64,000 nucleotides of DNA from contig NC_132887.1 of the NCBI RefSeq assembly GCF_030463535.1, positions 20,424,443 through 20,488,442 on the forward strand, read 5' to 3'. Shown piece by piece: positions 37,998 to 50,660 of this stretch (position 1 is the stretch's first letter; each line of letters begins with the position of its first letter). The position numbers and the translations under genes are program-made. The DNA comes from Salminus brasiliensis (taxonomy: Eukaryota; Chordata; Actinopteri; Characiformes; Bryconidae). The notes beneath the pieces were generated by a model that saw nothing but the letters and a program-made list of their open reading frames with translations, ran no database searches and was not told the origin of the DNA.

Positions 37998-38640
37998 GTT
38001 ATTCCTTTTGTTAAAATCCTAGCCAAGTCTCCCGATCGTGTGTTTACACCAAGAAAGATAATAAAAAAAGAAAACAGCCTGGAGATGGAAACGCTCACGA
38101 AATGGAGGGACGAGCGTCCCGGAGCGCGATCATTGCTGAATTGGAGTCGTGTAGTGGAGAGAAAGGAGCAAGTTGAGGAGTCGGTGCATGAGAATGAAGC
38201 GCTGGTGTCTCTCTCTCTCCCTCCCTCTCTCTCTCTCGCTCGCTCTCTTTCCTCTCAGATTTTCTCCTCCTCCGTCCCGTTCAAGTCCTAATCCACTCCA
38301 GCCGTCCGCTGCTGAGCCGAGCCGGCTCCGTTGTCCTCATGTGTAAGGTGGTGCGTCCGGACCGCTCCTCTCCGTTCTGGGTACAGTGGCGGTGTGCGGA
38401 TCGCTCAGCCGATTCAATGAACGCGCAGCGAATTTGACAAAGTAAAGGTGGAGGCGATTCAATGGAGCAGGGGCGGCCAATGAGCGGGCGCGGCGGCCGG
38501 GCGTCGCCCAATCGGATTCCTCGCAGGGCGTGGTCTCTTTGTACACGACCGTGGAAGGGGAGCGTCTTTTTTAAGGTGGAGAAGGAAAGTTTTCCCAGGC
38601 GGAAACGCACCAACCCACACTGCTGCAGACCACTGTAGTT
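37998..38640 (-). promoter_or_regulatory. asap2: asap2 5' UTR and CpG-island promoter
   Basis: CpG dinucleotides are frequent here, unlike the flanking AT-rich DNA, and the island sits directly upstream of the asap2 ATG. It holds GC boxes (gggcgg at 38471-38476, gggcgtgg near 38527) and two CCAAT boxes (38477-38481 and 38508-38512) 31 bp apart, the kind of spacing seen in NF-Y promoters. A CT-rich tract at 38208-38250 reads as (GA)n on the transcribed strand and probably lies in the 5' UTR. No convincing TATA box was seen. The transcription start is not visible; it probably lies between about 38200 and 38450. Confidence 0.7.
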
Positions 38641-40889
38641 TGGGAGAGGCTGAAATAAAATGATATAAATATATATATATGCTTAAATATGTATTTTAAT
38701 ATGTACTATATTATAAATCTATTTTTCCTGACTCCTCTCATACAAGGGTAGTTGAGATGATAGTAAGTCTATGTGTACTTGGATGCTAATAATTATAATA
38801 ATGATTAATTACACTAATACTTTAAGTACTTTGTCATTGGTTCCACCTCTGAACTGCAGTTTATCCATTCATTCAAAAGAGAAGACAGCAGCTTCAGTTC
38901 CGAGTAAAAAAGAACAGCTTATGAACATTACCTTGTAACAGAGAGAATGCCGTCACTGTCATTGCCACACTGGAAACTACGTAATGCTGCGTAACCGTGT
39001 CATATCATATTTGTGTCACATCCTCTAATTTTACTCTACAGCATCAGCCCACATTCTTCTTTTACTTCCGCTTGTCAACAAAAGCATGTGGACAGCTTCC
39101 TATGAGGGGAATACACCAAATTTGGACATAAGTGGCAAAAGCAGACTGCTCTTTACCAAAAGGCCAAATTTGGCATTCCACCTTAAATCGTGTAGTAGTT
39201 TCATTCTAAGGACTTAACTATGGAAGTTCATTTTCAGAGGCCTTGGATTTATTCATCTGCCCCTGATCATAGCTAATCAGTGCTAATCAGATCAACTAAG
39301 GTTTCATGCATTGCCAAGAATTGCTATAAAAGAATATGTCTATAAAATGAGTGTAATGCCCCAGTCTTCATCTTACTTTTGTGATGTCACTGCAAGCCAG
39401 ACGCCTGACAGGTTAGATCCATATTCATGTATGCATCAGTTCTCCAGGCCTCGTAACGTTTCTACATGGACCACCACTGCTGATATCCCACTTCTCCTGA
39501 ACTCGCAACACCAGAACGTGGTTACAGTTTCTACAATGCCTTGTGTGCCTTATGTCTTTTGTATTATTTGAATTATGGCTCCGCTCTCTGAACCTCTCCT
39601 GCCTCCAGTTGAAACTGTAAGGCCTCAGGCAATATGTGGCAACATCGTAGGGATTCAGTCTGCTTGAAACTGCTTGTAAAGTGAACAAGAGCTCCTTATT
39701 TATCTCCCAAATTCCATTTGGTACGAGGGAATGGTGTTGAATTCCTGATCTCACACCTGTGGCATCTGGTTGGAGGTGAGAGCATGTATGCATCACCATG
39801 TACAGTGTGTAATACCATTTCATTCATTCTTAATTCAGTCAGATAAGCATGTGTTGGAATCATCTCCTATGGTTTTAACTCAGTTCTGGTCTTTGTGTGT
39901 TTTCTGCTTCGTACCTTCATGGCGCTAGGAGGCCAGGGGCTAGGAGTCCAGCACTATTAGTGTGTCAGGCCTCCTGTTCCAGCAGCGAGGCCAGCATCAC
40001 ACCCTACTGCCTCTAGAACAAAAGCCTCATTAAAATGATAATGATAAGAGAAGTGTAATCTCAGTTACAGCCCTCTTCACAGAAGGAGCCCTACCCAATT
40101 AGAAGCAGTCATATCAGCATTACCATGACAGAAGGCTGTTTCAGGGGAGCAGTCAGCTGTTCTTCATGCAAATTGCTCCAAACTACTTTTAAATGCTACT
40201 CTATTTTATATCCACCAGAACTGTTCAGAACAGAAGGCCTACACTGTTTGCATGGATCTACCATACGGGTGGCCTGGGTGACAACACAGGGGCACCCAAT
40301 AACCAGGAACTCCATAAAACAAACATGTTGCAAATGAGTTTAATGATCTGTTAACTCTGAACTTGTTGAAACACCCAGTCTGCTTTAAGTCTATTCACAT
40401 ACCAGACAAGTCAGTCTTAGTAGCATCCTTATGCATGCTTTAAAGAGCCCATATCCAACTTTAGATTTATTCTTTTAATCTTACAATATTTGTGTGGCAA
40501 ATGTTGACAAATGTAGGTAGCATTTTTACCATTTTAACCAGAGAAATAGAATTTGACACTATAGTCCAAAATGAATGGGTTTCCATGGAGCAAAAGTATA
40601 GTTTCTAAAAGTGTCTGATCATTTTCATGGTGAAAAATGCCCTCATCTTCTCAACATAGAACAGCACAAGGCCTCATGATCATTTTATGGCAGCCGCCAC
40701 AAGCAGACTCACAAGGGACTCTGGCACTGATTTATTAAATATTCATTTTTTTATTGTATTTATGTAATCTCTTGCTGTAGAAAATGGAAATATACAGGCA
40801 TGTTTTCTTTGCTTTTTTGTGGAATACATCATTCTACTCTCCAAACAGAAGACGGACCCTATTTAACTTTGCATTTAGCTCCATTCACC

Positions 40890-41015
40890 CCCATTCATTG
40901 AGGACCAGGCAATGTAAAGTTGTATGAGACAATGTGTGGAGCATTACAGAAGCCCTGCATGATGAAGCATTACCAAGTTTGCCTGGAACAGTTAATGTGG
41001 TATCCAGCTCAGACC
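40890..41015 (+). mobile_element. Fragment of the same Tc1-like element as 7.8 kb
   Basis: 'cattacagaagccctgcatg' and 'gttaatgtggtatccagct' match 7827-7890 closely. It is followed by the scrap 'gatcagtatcgaccc', which resembles a hAT terminus. Not coding. Confidence 0.5.
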
Positions 41016-42069
41016 TCAATCAATATCGTCGATCAGTATCGACCCTAAAAATGCTGATCGGTCCATCTCATGTTTTACCTCCCTCTGGCATCCATCACAT
41101 TCATTGTTAAGCAAACATGCTCTGAGAACTGCCCTGATGCTGTGTTTTACTCCTAAATACATCATTAACTTTAAGTAGCTGAGAGATTTGAGTGCTGACA
41201 TCACAGCATGTGGATAAAACATATGGAGTATGGCATTACGTCCAAGGTAGACCTAGCACAAATATGCTTTCTTTAAAATAAAGCTGGTTAGTCTTTCATA
41301 GGCTAGAAATGCATGTTCATTTTTAAATGACATGCATTTTTAAAAAAGCTCAAACTTTTGACAGGCAGTGTATGGATTGAATGGCTCAATAGTTTTGGAG
41401 CCTTCAGTGAGTAGTGGCTTTTCAGTAGATTGGGTGAGCCAGACCATAAGAAGCAATTCAGTGGGTCCCTGGTGGGCCGTTTTGTGTTTTTCCTGTGCTT
41501 TGTGCCGTGACAATCTGCTGACGTTATCCAGTCCATTCAGCTCCAACAGGGCGGCCTCCGTTATAAATAGTGCTGCAGTGGCAGCCTGGGACCCAGACTC
41601 AGCTTCACATCTCAAACACTGCCGCCTCGCTACTCCTTGAAGCTCCCAAATAGATTCTCCCCAGCCAGCAGCATCAGAGCAGCTATGCCTGCTGTGACTG
41701 CCCATGAAACCTAGGGTTGCCAGGCATCACTCGAGACTGGCCTCGAGACTCAAGGAACTGGTCGACTCCCAGAATGACAAAAATCCAATCAGTCATTTTC
41801 TGTCCACTGAGGGAAAATTCCACACAGGCAGTTTTGTGTAGCCTTTGATTGGTTAGCATATGGTTGATTTGACTGGTCAGCGTGTTAGCCTATGAAACAT
41901 GTATTTATTTACTTCAGTTTGCATATACTTGGATAGTCTGTGATTGGTAGAACTGGTTAATCTACCACTGGTTTGGTTGGTTAGCCCATGATTAGTTAGC
42001 TTGGTTTGCTAACCAATGCCACTTTTACGTTCACAAAGCCAAGAATGGACCAGCCCCTCTGTAATTGAT

Positions 42070-42390
42070 GGAAATGGTCAAAAGCTGATCTATACCTAGA
42101 GCCCGTCGAGCTATAAGTACAGCTCGGCTTGACCCACCATCCTCTAAGACGCAGTGAAGACGAGCATCCAGACTTTTCTCTGTCCAGTCGCTTGCTCTCT
42201 TCAAAGACTGACTAAAGACCCACCTCTTCCAAGAGTGAAGTGGAGTGTAGTGTATTGTGAGTATTGTGGTCTCCATACTGACTTTTGTATTTAGTAGTAT
42301 CTAAGCTTAGCGGTATCTTCTGGTCCCTAGCCTATATAGAGCGTATAAGAGCGTATGCTAAATGCCTTAAGTGGAAATGTAAATGAGCCT
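42070..42390 (+). mobile_element. LINE (L2-like) 3' end
   Basis: 'aaagacccacctcttccaag' is the usual 3'-terminal coding scrap of these LINEs, followed by the tail 'ataagagcgtatgctaaatg' and 'aaatgtaaatg'. Confidence 0.68.
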
Positions 42391-42555
42391 GTTAACCTAG
42401 TTAGCCTGTAATTACCCTGCTGAAAAATCCAGCTCAACACTGGCTTTTGGTAGAAACTGGCTTTACATGGTTTAAGCTGGGTTTTGACAGTCAAAGGGGT
42501 TAAAAAAACTGTTGTCCAAGTGAAAACATACCCTATGCTGGTAAGCTTGCTGGTC

Positions 42556-42690
42556 AACATTTACATTTAAGGCATTTAGCAGGCGCTCTTATCCAGAGCA
42601 GCTTACATAAGTGCTTCGCTGTTCACTAGGATCTGAAGATACCTCTTAGGCCTACATACTACTAAACAGCCTGCATACTACTTAACCAGC
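42556..42690 (-). mobile_element. LINE 3' tail, inverted relative to 42.1 kb copy
   Basis: 'tttacatttaaggcatttag' and 'cgctcttatccagagcagct' form the inverted tail. A further tail scrap lies at 42768-42815. Confidence 0.65.
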
Positions 42691-44074
42691 TCTAGACCAG
42701 CATAGTGTATGTTGCATTTGATTTTGGTCGTGCTGGTCATGTTGGCCGCCCTCTTTAATACAAGTAACCTTGAAAGTCACGCTAGATAAGAGCGTCAGCT
42801 AACTGCCAGACCCGTAAAGTATACACTGCACTATTTCATGACCAATAGCATAGTGCAGCATTTTTTTCTAAGGAAGATCAGAGGAAGGTTAGATTGCTTA
42901 TGCGATGCAATCTGCTATCAGACAGCGGTGACCCTCACACATAACAGGGTGTCCGAATAGGGCACAGTTTTAAACACAGCCCATGTTTAGTGAGCTAGAA
43001 CCAACTAGCTAGACTAGCTTGCTCTCTTAATGACCCACCAGAGAGACCATGGCAGCAGAGCTGAGGAGCAGACCCTCAGGAAGAGATTTGATAAAAGCAG
43101 GCCACCTTCATACAGAGTCAAAGGAAATCCAATTAAAGTGCTAACTGTACAGAGTCGCAGACATTCTGCAGCAGCTGCTGGCATTTCTCTGCCAGCTAAA
43201 TGGTCTGCCTGAGTGACACCTCTGAATGCTAAGGTCAGATTTGGAGTTGCTTGTCGGCACTTTCCCTTCCACAAAAATGCTAACTAGGAACTTTTTGGAA
43301 CAAGGTATTTATTTTGGTGGGCAGCAAGAAAAGTACTGTTTGCCTTGGCTGAAAGCAAGGGCTTCATTTTAGAGTGGATTCATATCCAGTTAATGCCCAA
43401 ATCATATCATGCTTGCTGGAGACAAGCAATAGAATACATGAAGTGCACACAAATAATGAACCACGGCGAAAACAAAGTTGTGAGAAGGCTTTATACCGCA
43501 AAAAAATAGTGAATAGCGTGGTGGTGAATGGGTGGAGGCCTCTGCAACAGGATGATCTCACTTTCTTTTACAAAATTGCCTGAACCAAATGAAGTCCATA
43601 TGCCAAAACAATAATCCCACCATTATTGTCAAGCCAAGACATGCGTTTGACTTGGCGTTTCCTCCCAGCATTGGTTCAGAGGGCACATGTTAAATATGAC
43701 AGACTAGCATGAATTATCTTGCGTAAGTCAGTTTCCTCCTGTGTAGATAAACGTCCTTCCATGGTGTGGAGCTGCATTCTCATAAGAAGAAACTGGATTG
43801 CAGAACTGCAAAGCAGCAAAGAGGAAACACCATTTTTAAACCACGCTGTTTTGACCACAGCCGGCCTCCATTAGTAGATAGTACCATTGTGGCCTAAGTA
43901 CCATTGTGAAGCCTTCGAAGTTCTAGAAAGTTATTTAGTATCTCCTACAAGCATTTAGGAAATGCTGCCAGCTTCAGTAACAAACCGCCAAACGTACATT
44001 AACCTTAATACTGGATGGGAGAGCTAAAAACACACCCATTAATAGCTCACACTCAAGACAAGACAACCATATTC

Positions 44075-44320
44075 ACCATTTGTGTCAGACACAGATGGAA
44101 TTTGGCCTCTGCCTTTAACCCATACGTGTGAAGTGAACACACACATAAGTTATCAATAGCGACACACAGTGACAGTGAGCACTCGTGCCCAGAGCGGTGG
44201 CCAGCCATTGCTGCAGGGCCCAGGGAGCAGAGAGGGTGAAGGGCCTTGCTCAAGGACTTGCCCAGGGTAAGCCCAGGTATCGAACCCACAACCATGTCAT
44301 CAATAGCCTGTCATCAGTAG
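44075..44320 (-). mobile_element. tRNA-derived SINE, family C
   Basis: On the minus strand it carries a B box (gttcgatacc, at 44285-44276), then 'ccttgagcaaggcccttca', 'ctctctgctccctgggc' and a 'gtgttcacttcac' region. The plus-oriented sister copy is at 59255-59510. Confidence 0.7.
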
Positions 44321-44762
44321 CCACCACTGCCCACACTATTGCGTCACATCCGAAAGCCCCTTCACAGAGGCAAGCAAGCTGTCTGGCTAGCTACTCGTAG
44401 CACTTACTGACATGTTTATATGTACTGTTACCTAACGGGTATCAAATGCTAACAGAATGGTCACATTGCTTTTCACATTATACCTTGCTCAAAGGTCTGT
44501 TACAAGCAGTCACAAACAATCGCCACATGTCTGTGTCCAGCTGCAATAGCACCACGGTTAGCATGGCTAGCCTAATACTACAGATCCCATAAGGTGATTA
44601 TTTTGGCAACGGGGCATTTATTTTAGTGGTGTAATACGAACAAATACGTTTCTCAAAAGAAGCCAATTATATCCGGCTTCCCCATAGTGTCCTATTCTGT
44701 TGGCAATACTTCTTTACGGAGATTATACAGATTACGTTCGCTATTGAACTCCTGTGTCAGCT

Positions 44763-44895
44763 AATCAATTGAATTTGAATTTATTTATACAGCAAATTTC
44801 ACAACCACTGTTGTCACAAAGCAGAGATCTGGGTCCAGGCCTCTTTTGAGGAAGCCAGTGGTAAGGAAAAGCAACGAGAGCATCTTAGAGTAGCT
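44763..44895 (-). mobile_element. LINE/SINE tail (AATTC-type)
   Basis: 'tgaatttgaatttatttata' then 'ttgtcacaaagcagagatct' and 'gtggtaaggaaaagc' form the inverted tail of a common fish retroelement. Related tails lie at 52180-52250 and 58590-58675 on the plus strand. Confidence 0.55.
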
Positions 44896-46836
44896 AAATT
44901 GACCCCAGGTCTAGCATCTCTGCTGGCTGGTTGCAGTATGATGTGTAGCTCTGCCCACTCCCCGTATGTTTTAATGACACAACAGGCCATTTTTTAAATC
45001 TAATTTTTCTCTACCATACTGTGTCTCTATCTCCAGTGTCTAACTCCAGCAGTTAGCTTACCCTGTGCTTATACTAACACATTTATTTTCTCACTCAGAA
45101 ACCAGTGTTTAATGGTGTGAACTGATTGACAGTCTAGGCTGGAAGAAACCATTTGCAGGACCTGCATTGTGTCCATCGTGTACCTGAGTTGTTGTCAAGC
45201 TGTCAGGCGCTATAACTGATCATGTGGTGTTGTGTTGTTTAATGCTGTCGGTCGCAGTAACACACACTCAGTCCAAAGTTCTTTGCAGTTTTCACGGTAA
45301 TTCTGATGTTAGCATAAAATGGCTAGTGTGATCTAATTAGTTGATTGCCAGGCAGGGGGTTAAACTGGACCCGTTCATCCCAGCAACAAACCCCAATGCT
45401 GTAACCTGAAGAAAATGTAAATCCTTTGAAAAAAGAAAAACATGAACTTTTACTGTTGAAACACAAACTGAGTGGAAAACTATGCTTTGACTCTGGTTCT
45501 TTAGGCTGCACAGTAAACTCAATGAAGGTGGTCTGAGATACTTAGTCTAAAGAAGGAGGCAGGTCTGCCAAATGAGTAGGCAAGTCTGGCTCCACCTTTG
45601 GCTCTCTTCTGGTTGCAAATTTGACAACATGGCGGACTGTTTATTCATTGGCTTTATTTCTATAGAATGGAAGGGAGAGAAACTATGGCGTCCATGTTTT
45701 CTATAGTCAGTGGGTTAAATGCAACAGCCACTTTAGGAGAATCTGATATTGTTGTTACTTTTTTAGATATTGGACATATATTATTATTTTTATTACTATT
45801 ATCATGATGATTATTACATTAGTTGTTAGGTTTCTGGAGGTAATTACATTTCCCATTGGTAGTATGAAGATAATGGAATGATTTAAAGGCTGCATTGTGT
45901 GTTTACTCTCTTATGTTAAAATTGGTTGGATGATCTGAAACATTTGAATCTGACAAATATGCAAAAGCATTCTGGTGAGGTATGCTGTTAAGTAATGAAC
46001 TTGATCTTTCTGCAAGTGATGGGTGTACAGTTGTGTCAGTATCTCTATACAGGGAAACAATAAAGATTTAGGGAGCCCAGTCACCCCCAGTGAGATTCTC
46101 CCCCTGCCAACTACATACACTACTGGCTAAGCACTTATTGTTTCATCTATTTTTTTGTTATTTAAAATGCAATATTTTTACATAAGGCTTAGGCTCATCT
46201 GTAACAAGTGCAATTTCATTTCACATCCCATCTTTATGAATAAACCCCCCAAAATGATGATTAGATTGAGCCAGAACAGATTTCCGAACTTCTTTCAGCT
46301 CATGATTAAAAAGGCACTCAGACAATGGCCTCTGTGATGGAGCGCAGCATGCACTTAGCATTATTATGCTCTGTTAGATTTATAACAATGGAGGACGGAG
46401 GTGGCGCAGGGTCTTTATTTGATCTCTTTGGCATTAAATCACATGATAAAGTCTAAGAATGAATTAAGCCATTCATAGAAGGTGAGAAAAACAGGGAAAG
46501 CCCTTGGTTCGCAGCACTCTGACAGGACTGTGATGCGAAACGACGCCCGTACTGCTTGCATAGCAAAGACTGGTGTGATTTTCTGTCTGCTTGTGGTGCG
46601 GCATCAGGTCGAATGAATGTACAGGCCATCAGGGAAAATGTGGGTAGCTCCCAAGGGAGCAGCACTTCCACAAGAAACACACTGGCAGCTGATTTGCCTT
46701 TCCGTAATTTCATGTTACCCAGGCAACCCATGGATGTGCCAGACAATTTGGGAATGAATGAGAGTCTTTCAGACACTTTTACTTAACGCCGCCTCACTGA
46801 CTGTACAGTGGACTCCCTCACTAGGCCTTCTTGTAA

Positions 46837-46837
<1 letters not shown>

Positions 46838-46872
<35 letters not shown>
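46838..46872. repeat. (AC)n microsatellite
   Basis: About 17 AC units. Confidence 0.95.
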
Positions 46873-46875
<3 letters not shown>

Positions 46876-47109
46876 TCAAACACACAACAGGTAAGTGAAA
46901 ATGTGTTTAAAATCTGGGGTAAGATTAGTATCACAGTAAAAGTTGTAATAATGGGTCCCTGAAAGATCAAATGTAGAAAATTACCCCCTTTACACCGCTG
47001 AAAAAGGGGGTTCCTCCCCCCCTTCACTTTTACAAATAAAGTTCTTCAAATGGTTCTTCATACACAAGGAAAAACTTTTCTATTAAGAGCTTCTTAAATG
47101 TATTTATGC

Positions 47110-47410
47110 ACAATGATTATGCTGCAAAGTTCTGGGGTAGCCCTCCATCTTCATTGTTCCATCCACTTTGTGCAGTGTGCCAGTTCCACCACCAGCATGC
47201 TTAACAGTTGGAGTGTTTTTTGTTGTTGAATTCCTCACCTTTACTCTAACCATAAAATTCCTCCAGAAGACTTTGTCTTTGCCCATGTTGTCAGCAGGCT
47301 TGAAGGCGTTCCAAAATCGTCCTATTCATGACAGGCCTGTACTTCTTGGATTGTTCCTGACCACCAGAACAACTTTTGTCTGAGGGTGACAGTTTGGGTC
47401 TTTGAATCCA
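47110..47410 (-). pseudogene. Tc1-like transposase fragment, family 4
   Basis: The plus strand shows 'ccaccaccagcatgcttaac', 'ttcctccagaagactttg' and 'gaccaccagaacaacttttg', the antisense of a Tc1 transposase central region (HHxxxxKVFWRN... on the minus strand). It is fragmented and not translatable. A possible related scrap is at 30298-30440. Confidence 0.55.
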
Positions 47411-47689
47411 GTGCTCACGGATCTAAAATAAACGCTAAGGTAACTGCTCGGTATGCAACTGGGAAACAGAGGCAATACTTCGCAACATGAGACATTAAGA
47501 AATGAGTGGTAGATTGCGGAGTGAGCTATTAGCTAGAACTTCTTTTTTCACACAGAGGTCGGCACATGCTTCCTGTGAGACACATAAAGCCAGCCAACTA
47601 CCACTGGAAAAGGCTAATGGCCAGCTGAGAAAGCTAACTGCCAAGTCAGCTAACAGCCACCCACACTGCCTAGCATCACACTAAGCAAA

Positions 47690-47835
47690 TAGGGAAGAAG
47701 GAGCACCCTCCTACCCAGCTAAAGAGGGGGAAGCCAGATATGCTCTTTTGGACTGCTGGCAACAATTGGCTGTGGCATCACCAGGGATCGAACTCGTGAT
47801 GAACTTGCAATGGTAGAATCAACGCTTAAAGCTCC
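47690..47835 (-). mobile_element. tRNA-derived SINE, family B
   Basis: 'ctggcaacaattggctgtgg' and 'cagggatcgaactcgtgatg' give an inverted B box (gttcgatccc on the minus strand). The sister copy is at 56312-56468. Confidence 0.6.
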
Positions 47836-48800
47836 CCAAAAATGAACATGGCTGTTCTGTCCGCAACCGCAAAGGCTAATTTATGCTTCTACGATTAAAG
47901 ATACTGCCTTCAATTTGGCCGTATTTCTGCATGTACTATGAAAGCGTAGAGATACGGACTGAATGGAGCGGTACTACTGAAAATCGAGCGGGCAGTGATG
48001 GCATATGGACATGATGAAGTAAAAACGTATGACTTTTTATTTACACTGTTTAAAGCCATTTACACCACTGCCACTTTTTGTAATGTACGTAGTAAGTATA
48101 TTACCACGATCTCCTCCACTGTGGCCATGTTGGTTGTCTTTAGAAACTGTTAACACTGAACTACCCTCTAGTGGGTGTGTTGCTTAACATCCATGCCAAC
48201 ATAAATGACGCTTAGAAGGATGTGGGCAGTGACGGTTTCAATATTTGAAACATGTTCGTTTTCGCACGTAAGAGGAGTATAAATAAGCCTTAAGCTTTCA
48301 AAGATACAAACAGCAAAGTACGGACTGAAGGTTCCATATTTAACACTAAGCATAAATGAACCTTTAAGTAGCTGTATGGCTTTGAAGACCATGAAACCCC
48401 ATTAACAACATGGAGAAAACACCTGAAACCTTGTCATTCATAGCTCTATAGGTTTGTTGCCTTCTTGGCAAAAGCTTGCCTAGAAAATATGCAGAAAGAC
48501 TTCATTCAAATATGCATTCATTTACACAGATATATGTTCCACATTAAAGTGTATATGACCTCAACGCTGAAAATCTGAAAATGCTTTATTGACCTGTGCT
48601 AAAATCTTAAGGGATCCTATGAGTGAAGAGCCCTGAAGATATATCATGGCACTATTGGCGTATTGATCTCACTGAAGTAAATCACCTTGAATTTGAGAGC
48701 TGAAAGACTTCACCAACCTTCTGAGAAAAGCCAGTTCATTTGTGAGAAAACCCAGTGAGCTCCCACAGCATGAATAAATGTAGGAGCTAAAGGCCGAACA

Positions 48801-48802
<2 letters not shown>

Positions 48803-48838
<36 letters not shown>

Positions 48839-48841
48839 ACA
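48803..48841. repeat. (AC)n microsatellite
   Basis: AC run interrupted by one 'at'. Confidence 0.95.
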
Positions 48842-49149
48842 CTGACAGGTTCATCTAACAGTGACGCTCACAGTAACAGATCGATGCAGTGCCTCCTTAA
48901 ATTGGGGGCATGTCCTGATTCTGAACAGCCCCTGCCCCCGCCCCCCTCCGCCCCTTTCTGTGCAGCTGTCCTGAGTAATTTCAGCTCTACTAAACAACAG
49001 ATATTAGGGGTCCTCCCCGTTAGCAAGCCGTACTTATTATCAGCAGAGTATTTTACCATTTCAGACTTTCTGTCCCCCTCCATTCATTCTTTCATCCTTT
49101 CTTCTCTTACGCCTTCTTTTAAAATATGAGTTTACTCTCAATTTGTATT

Positions 49150-49690
49150 CGAGAGAGAGAGTGAGACAGAGGGAGACATGGGGAGAAAGACAAAACATGG
49201 ACAGAAGGACAGACAGACACATGGAAAGAAAAACAAATAGATACAGTGAGACATAGACAGAGAGAAAGCCAGAGACTTGCAGACAAAGACATGGAAAGAA
49301 AGACAGAGAGACATGAAGAGAAAAACCGAGACATGGAGAGAAAATCAGAGACATTTAAGAAAAAGACAGAGACATGGAGAAAAAGACAGAGACATGGAGA
49401 AAAAGACAGACACACTGAGAGAAAGTTGTGAACAGTTGTGAGATGTGAACAGAAAGACAGACAGGTAGAAAGAAAGTCAGAGAGACATGGAGAGAAAATC
49501 AGAGAGACATAAAGAAAAAGACAGAATCATGGAGTTCAGAGACATGGAGAAAACTAACAGACACATGGAGAAAAAGACTGAGAGAATGGAGAGAATGACA
49601 AAGAGCCATGGAGAAAAAGACAGACATGGAGAAAAAGACAAGGACACAGAGAGAAAGCTGAAGATAGAGAGACAGAGAGAGAGAAGATGA
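49150..49690. repeat. Purine-rich GACA/GAGA-type degenerate tandem repeat
   Basis: Irregular units such as 'gacatggagaaaaagacaga' at about 17-23 bp, almost pure purine apart from C of 'aca' and T of 'atg'. The open frames (ERKTERHEEKNRDMERKSE-like on plus, serine/leucine-rich on minus) are composition artefacts. Confidence 0.88.
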
Positions 49691-50099
49691 GTGAGAGACG
49701 TAAAGTTTCACTTCATCGCTTGTCTTCAGAAAGCACACGTACAGACAGACAGACAGAAACCTGTGAGACACTGCGTCTGAGAGTTTATAACAGAGGTGGG
49801 AAAATCTCCGCCGAAAGCTCAATGTCCTCTCATTTCCCGTCAGAGTTCTGTCCTCACCTCTCACATGTGCCACAGTGTGACAAACCAATTTCACTATGTT
49901 TCAGGATGAGGAGGGAAAAACACCAACCCGTCCCTCTACTTCCTCTGTCAGCACTTCAAATATAGACAATTTCTGCTCCTAACAGCTCATATATGGAGCT
50001 ATTTTGAATTTCCTGTTTTCCCAGGTCATAAAAAAAAATCATATTTACATGTGTCCCCCCCATTCAGCCTACAAAAAAAATAGGTTTTAAAAAACACAC

Positions 50100-50375
50100 A
50101 AGAAGGACAGAAACATGGAGAGAAGCACAGAGAGACTGTGGAGAGAGACACATTAATATAAATAGACATGAAAAGAAGGACAGACAGAGAGGGAGGGGTA
50201 CAGTAAGACAGAGAGAGAGACACATATACAGAAAGACAGAGAGAATAGAGAGCGAGACAGACAGCAAAAAAGACAGAGTGAGGACGGAGAATGGCAGACT
50301 AAGACATAAGAGATACAGAAAAAGAAAGACAGAGACATGGAGAGAAAGACGTAGACCTAGACGGGAGAGACAAAC
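50100..50375. repeat. Second block of the same purine-rich repeat
   Basis: 'gaaagacagagacatggaga' units as in the 49.2 kb block, separated from it by about 400 bp of ordinary sequence and abutting Tc1 copy e on its right. Confidence 0.85.
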
Positions 50376-50378
50376 ATC

Positions 50379-50660
50379 AAGGCATGGACTCCACAAGACC
50401 TCTGAAGGTGATCTGTGCTTTCTGGCACCAAGACATTAGCAGCAGATCCCTGTAGAGTCCTGCAAGTTGTGAGGGAGGACCTTGATGGACATTGTCTCCG
50501 GTTCACTAGTTGTCCTTCTTTGAACCACCACTTTTGATAGGTACTGACCACTGAATACAAGGAACACCTCACAAGACCTGCTTGATGTTTTGGAGATGTT
50601 GGGACCCAGACGTCCAGACGTCACAATAAGGTCCTTATGCTTGCCCATTTTTCCCACGCC
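50379..50660 (-). mobile_element. Tc1-derived MITE, family 2, copy e
   Basis: The minus strand retains recognisable transposase start pieces (MGKHKDL, then VVSTYQKWWFKEGQLVNRRQ in another frame, a helix-turn-helix remnant) and the C-terminal piece. The central catalytic region is deleted further than in copies a-d. Confidence 0.75.

Noticed and set aside
37868..38098. A 76-codon minus-strand frame overlapping asap2 exon 1, as an upstream overlapping ORF
   Set aside because: Its first codon is GTG, not ATG, and it is out of frame with the well-matched ASAP2 reading. No family resemblance.
39425..39823. 132-codon minus-strand ORF between asap2 and mboat2
   Set aside because: No recognisable domain, no conserved-looking motif, no clear exon structure; length is within chance for this composition.
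41340..41705. 121-codon minus-strand ORF
   Set aside because: No recognisable family or splice context; could at most be a non-coding transcript or conserved element.
49246..49690. Charged ERK/DME-rich coiled-coil protein
   Set aside because: Produced by a purine-rich degenerate tandem repeat; no start context, splice sites or non-repetitive flanking coding.
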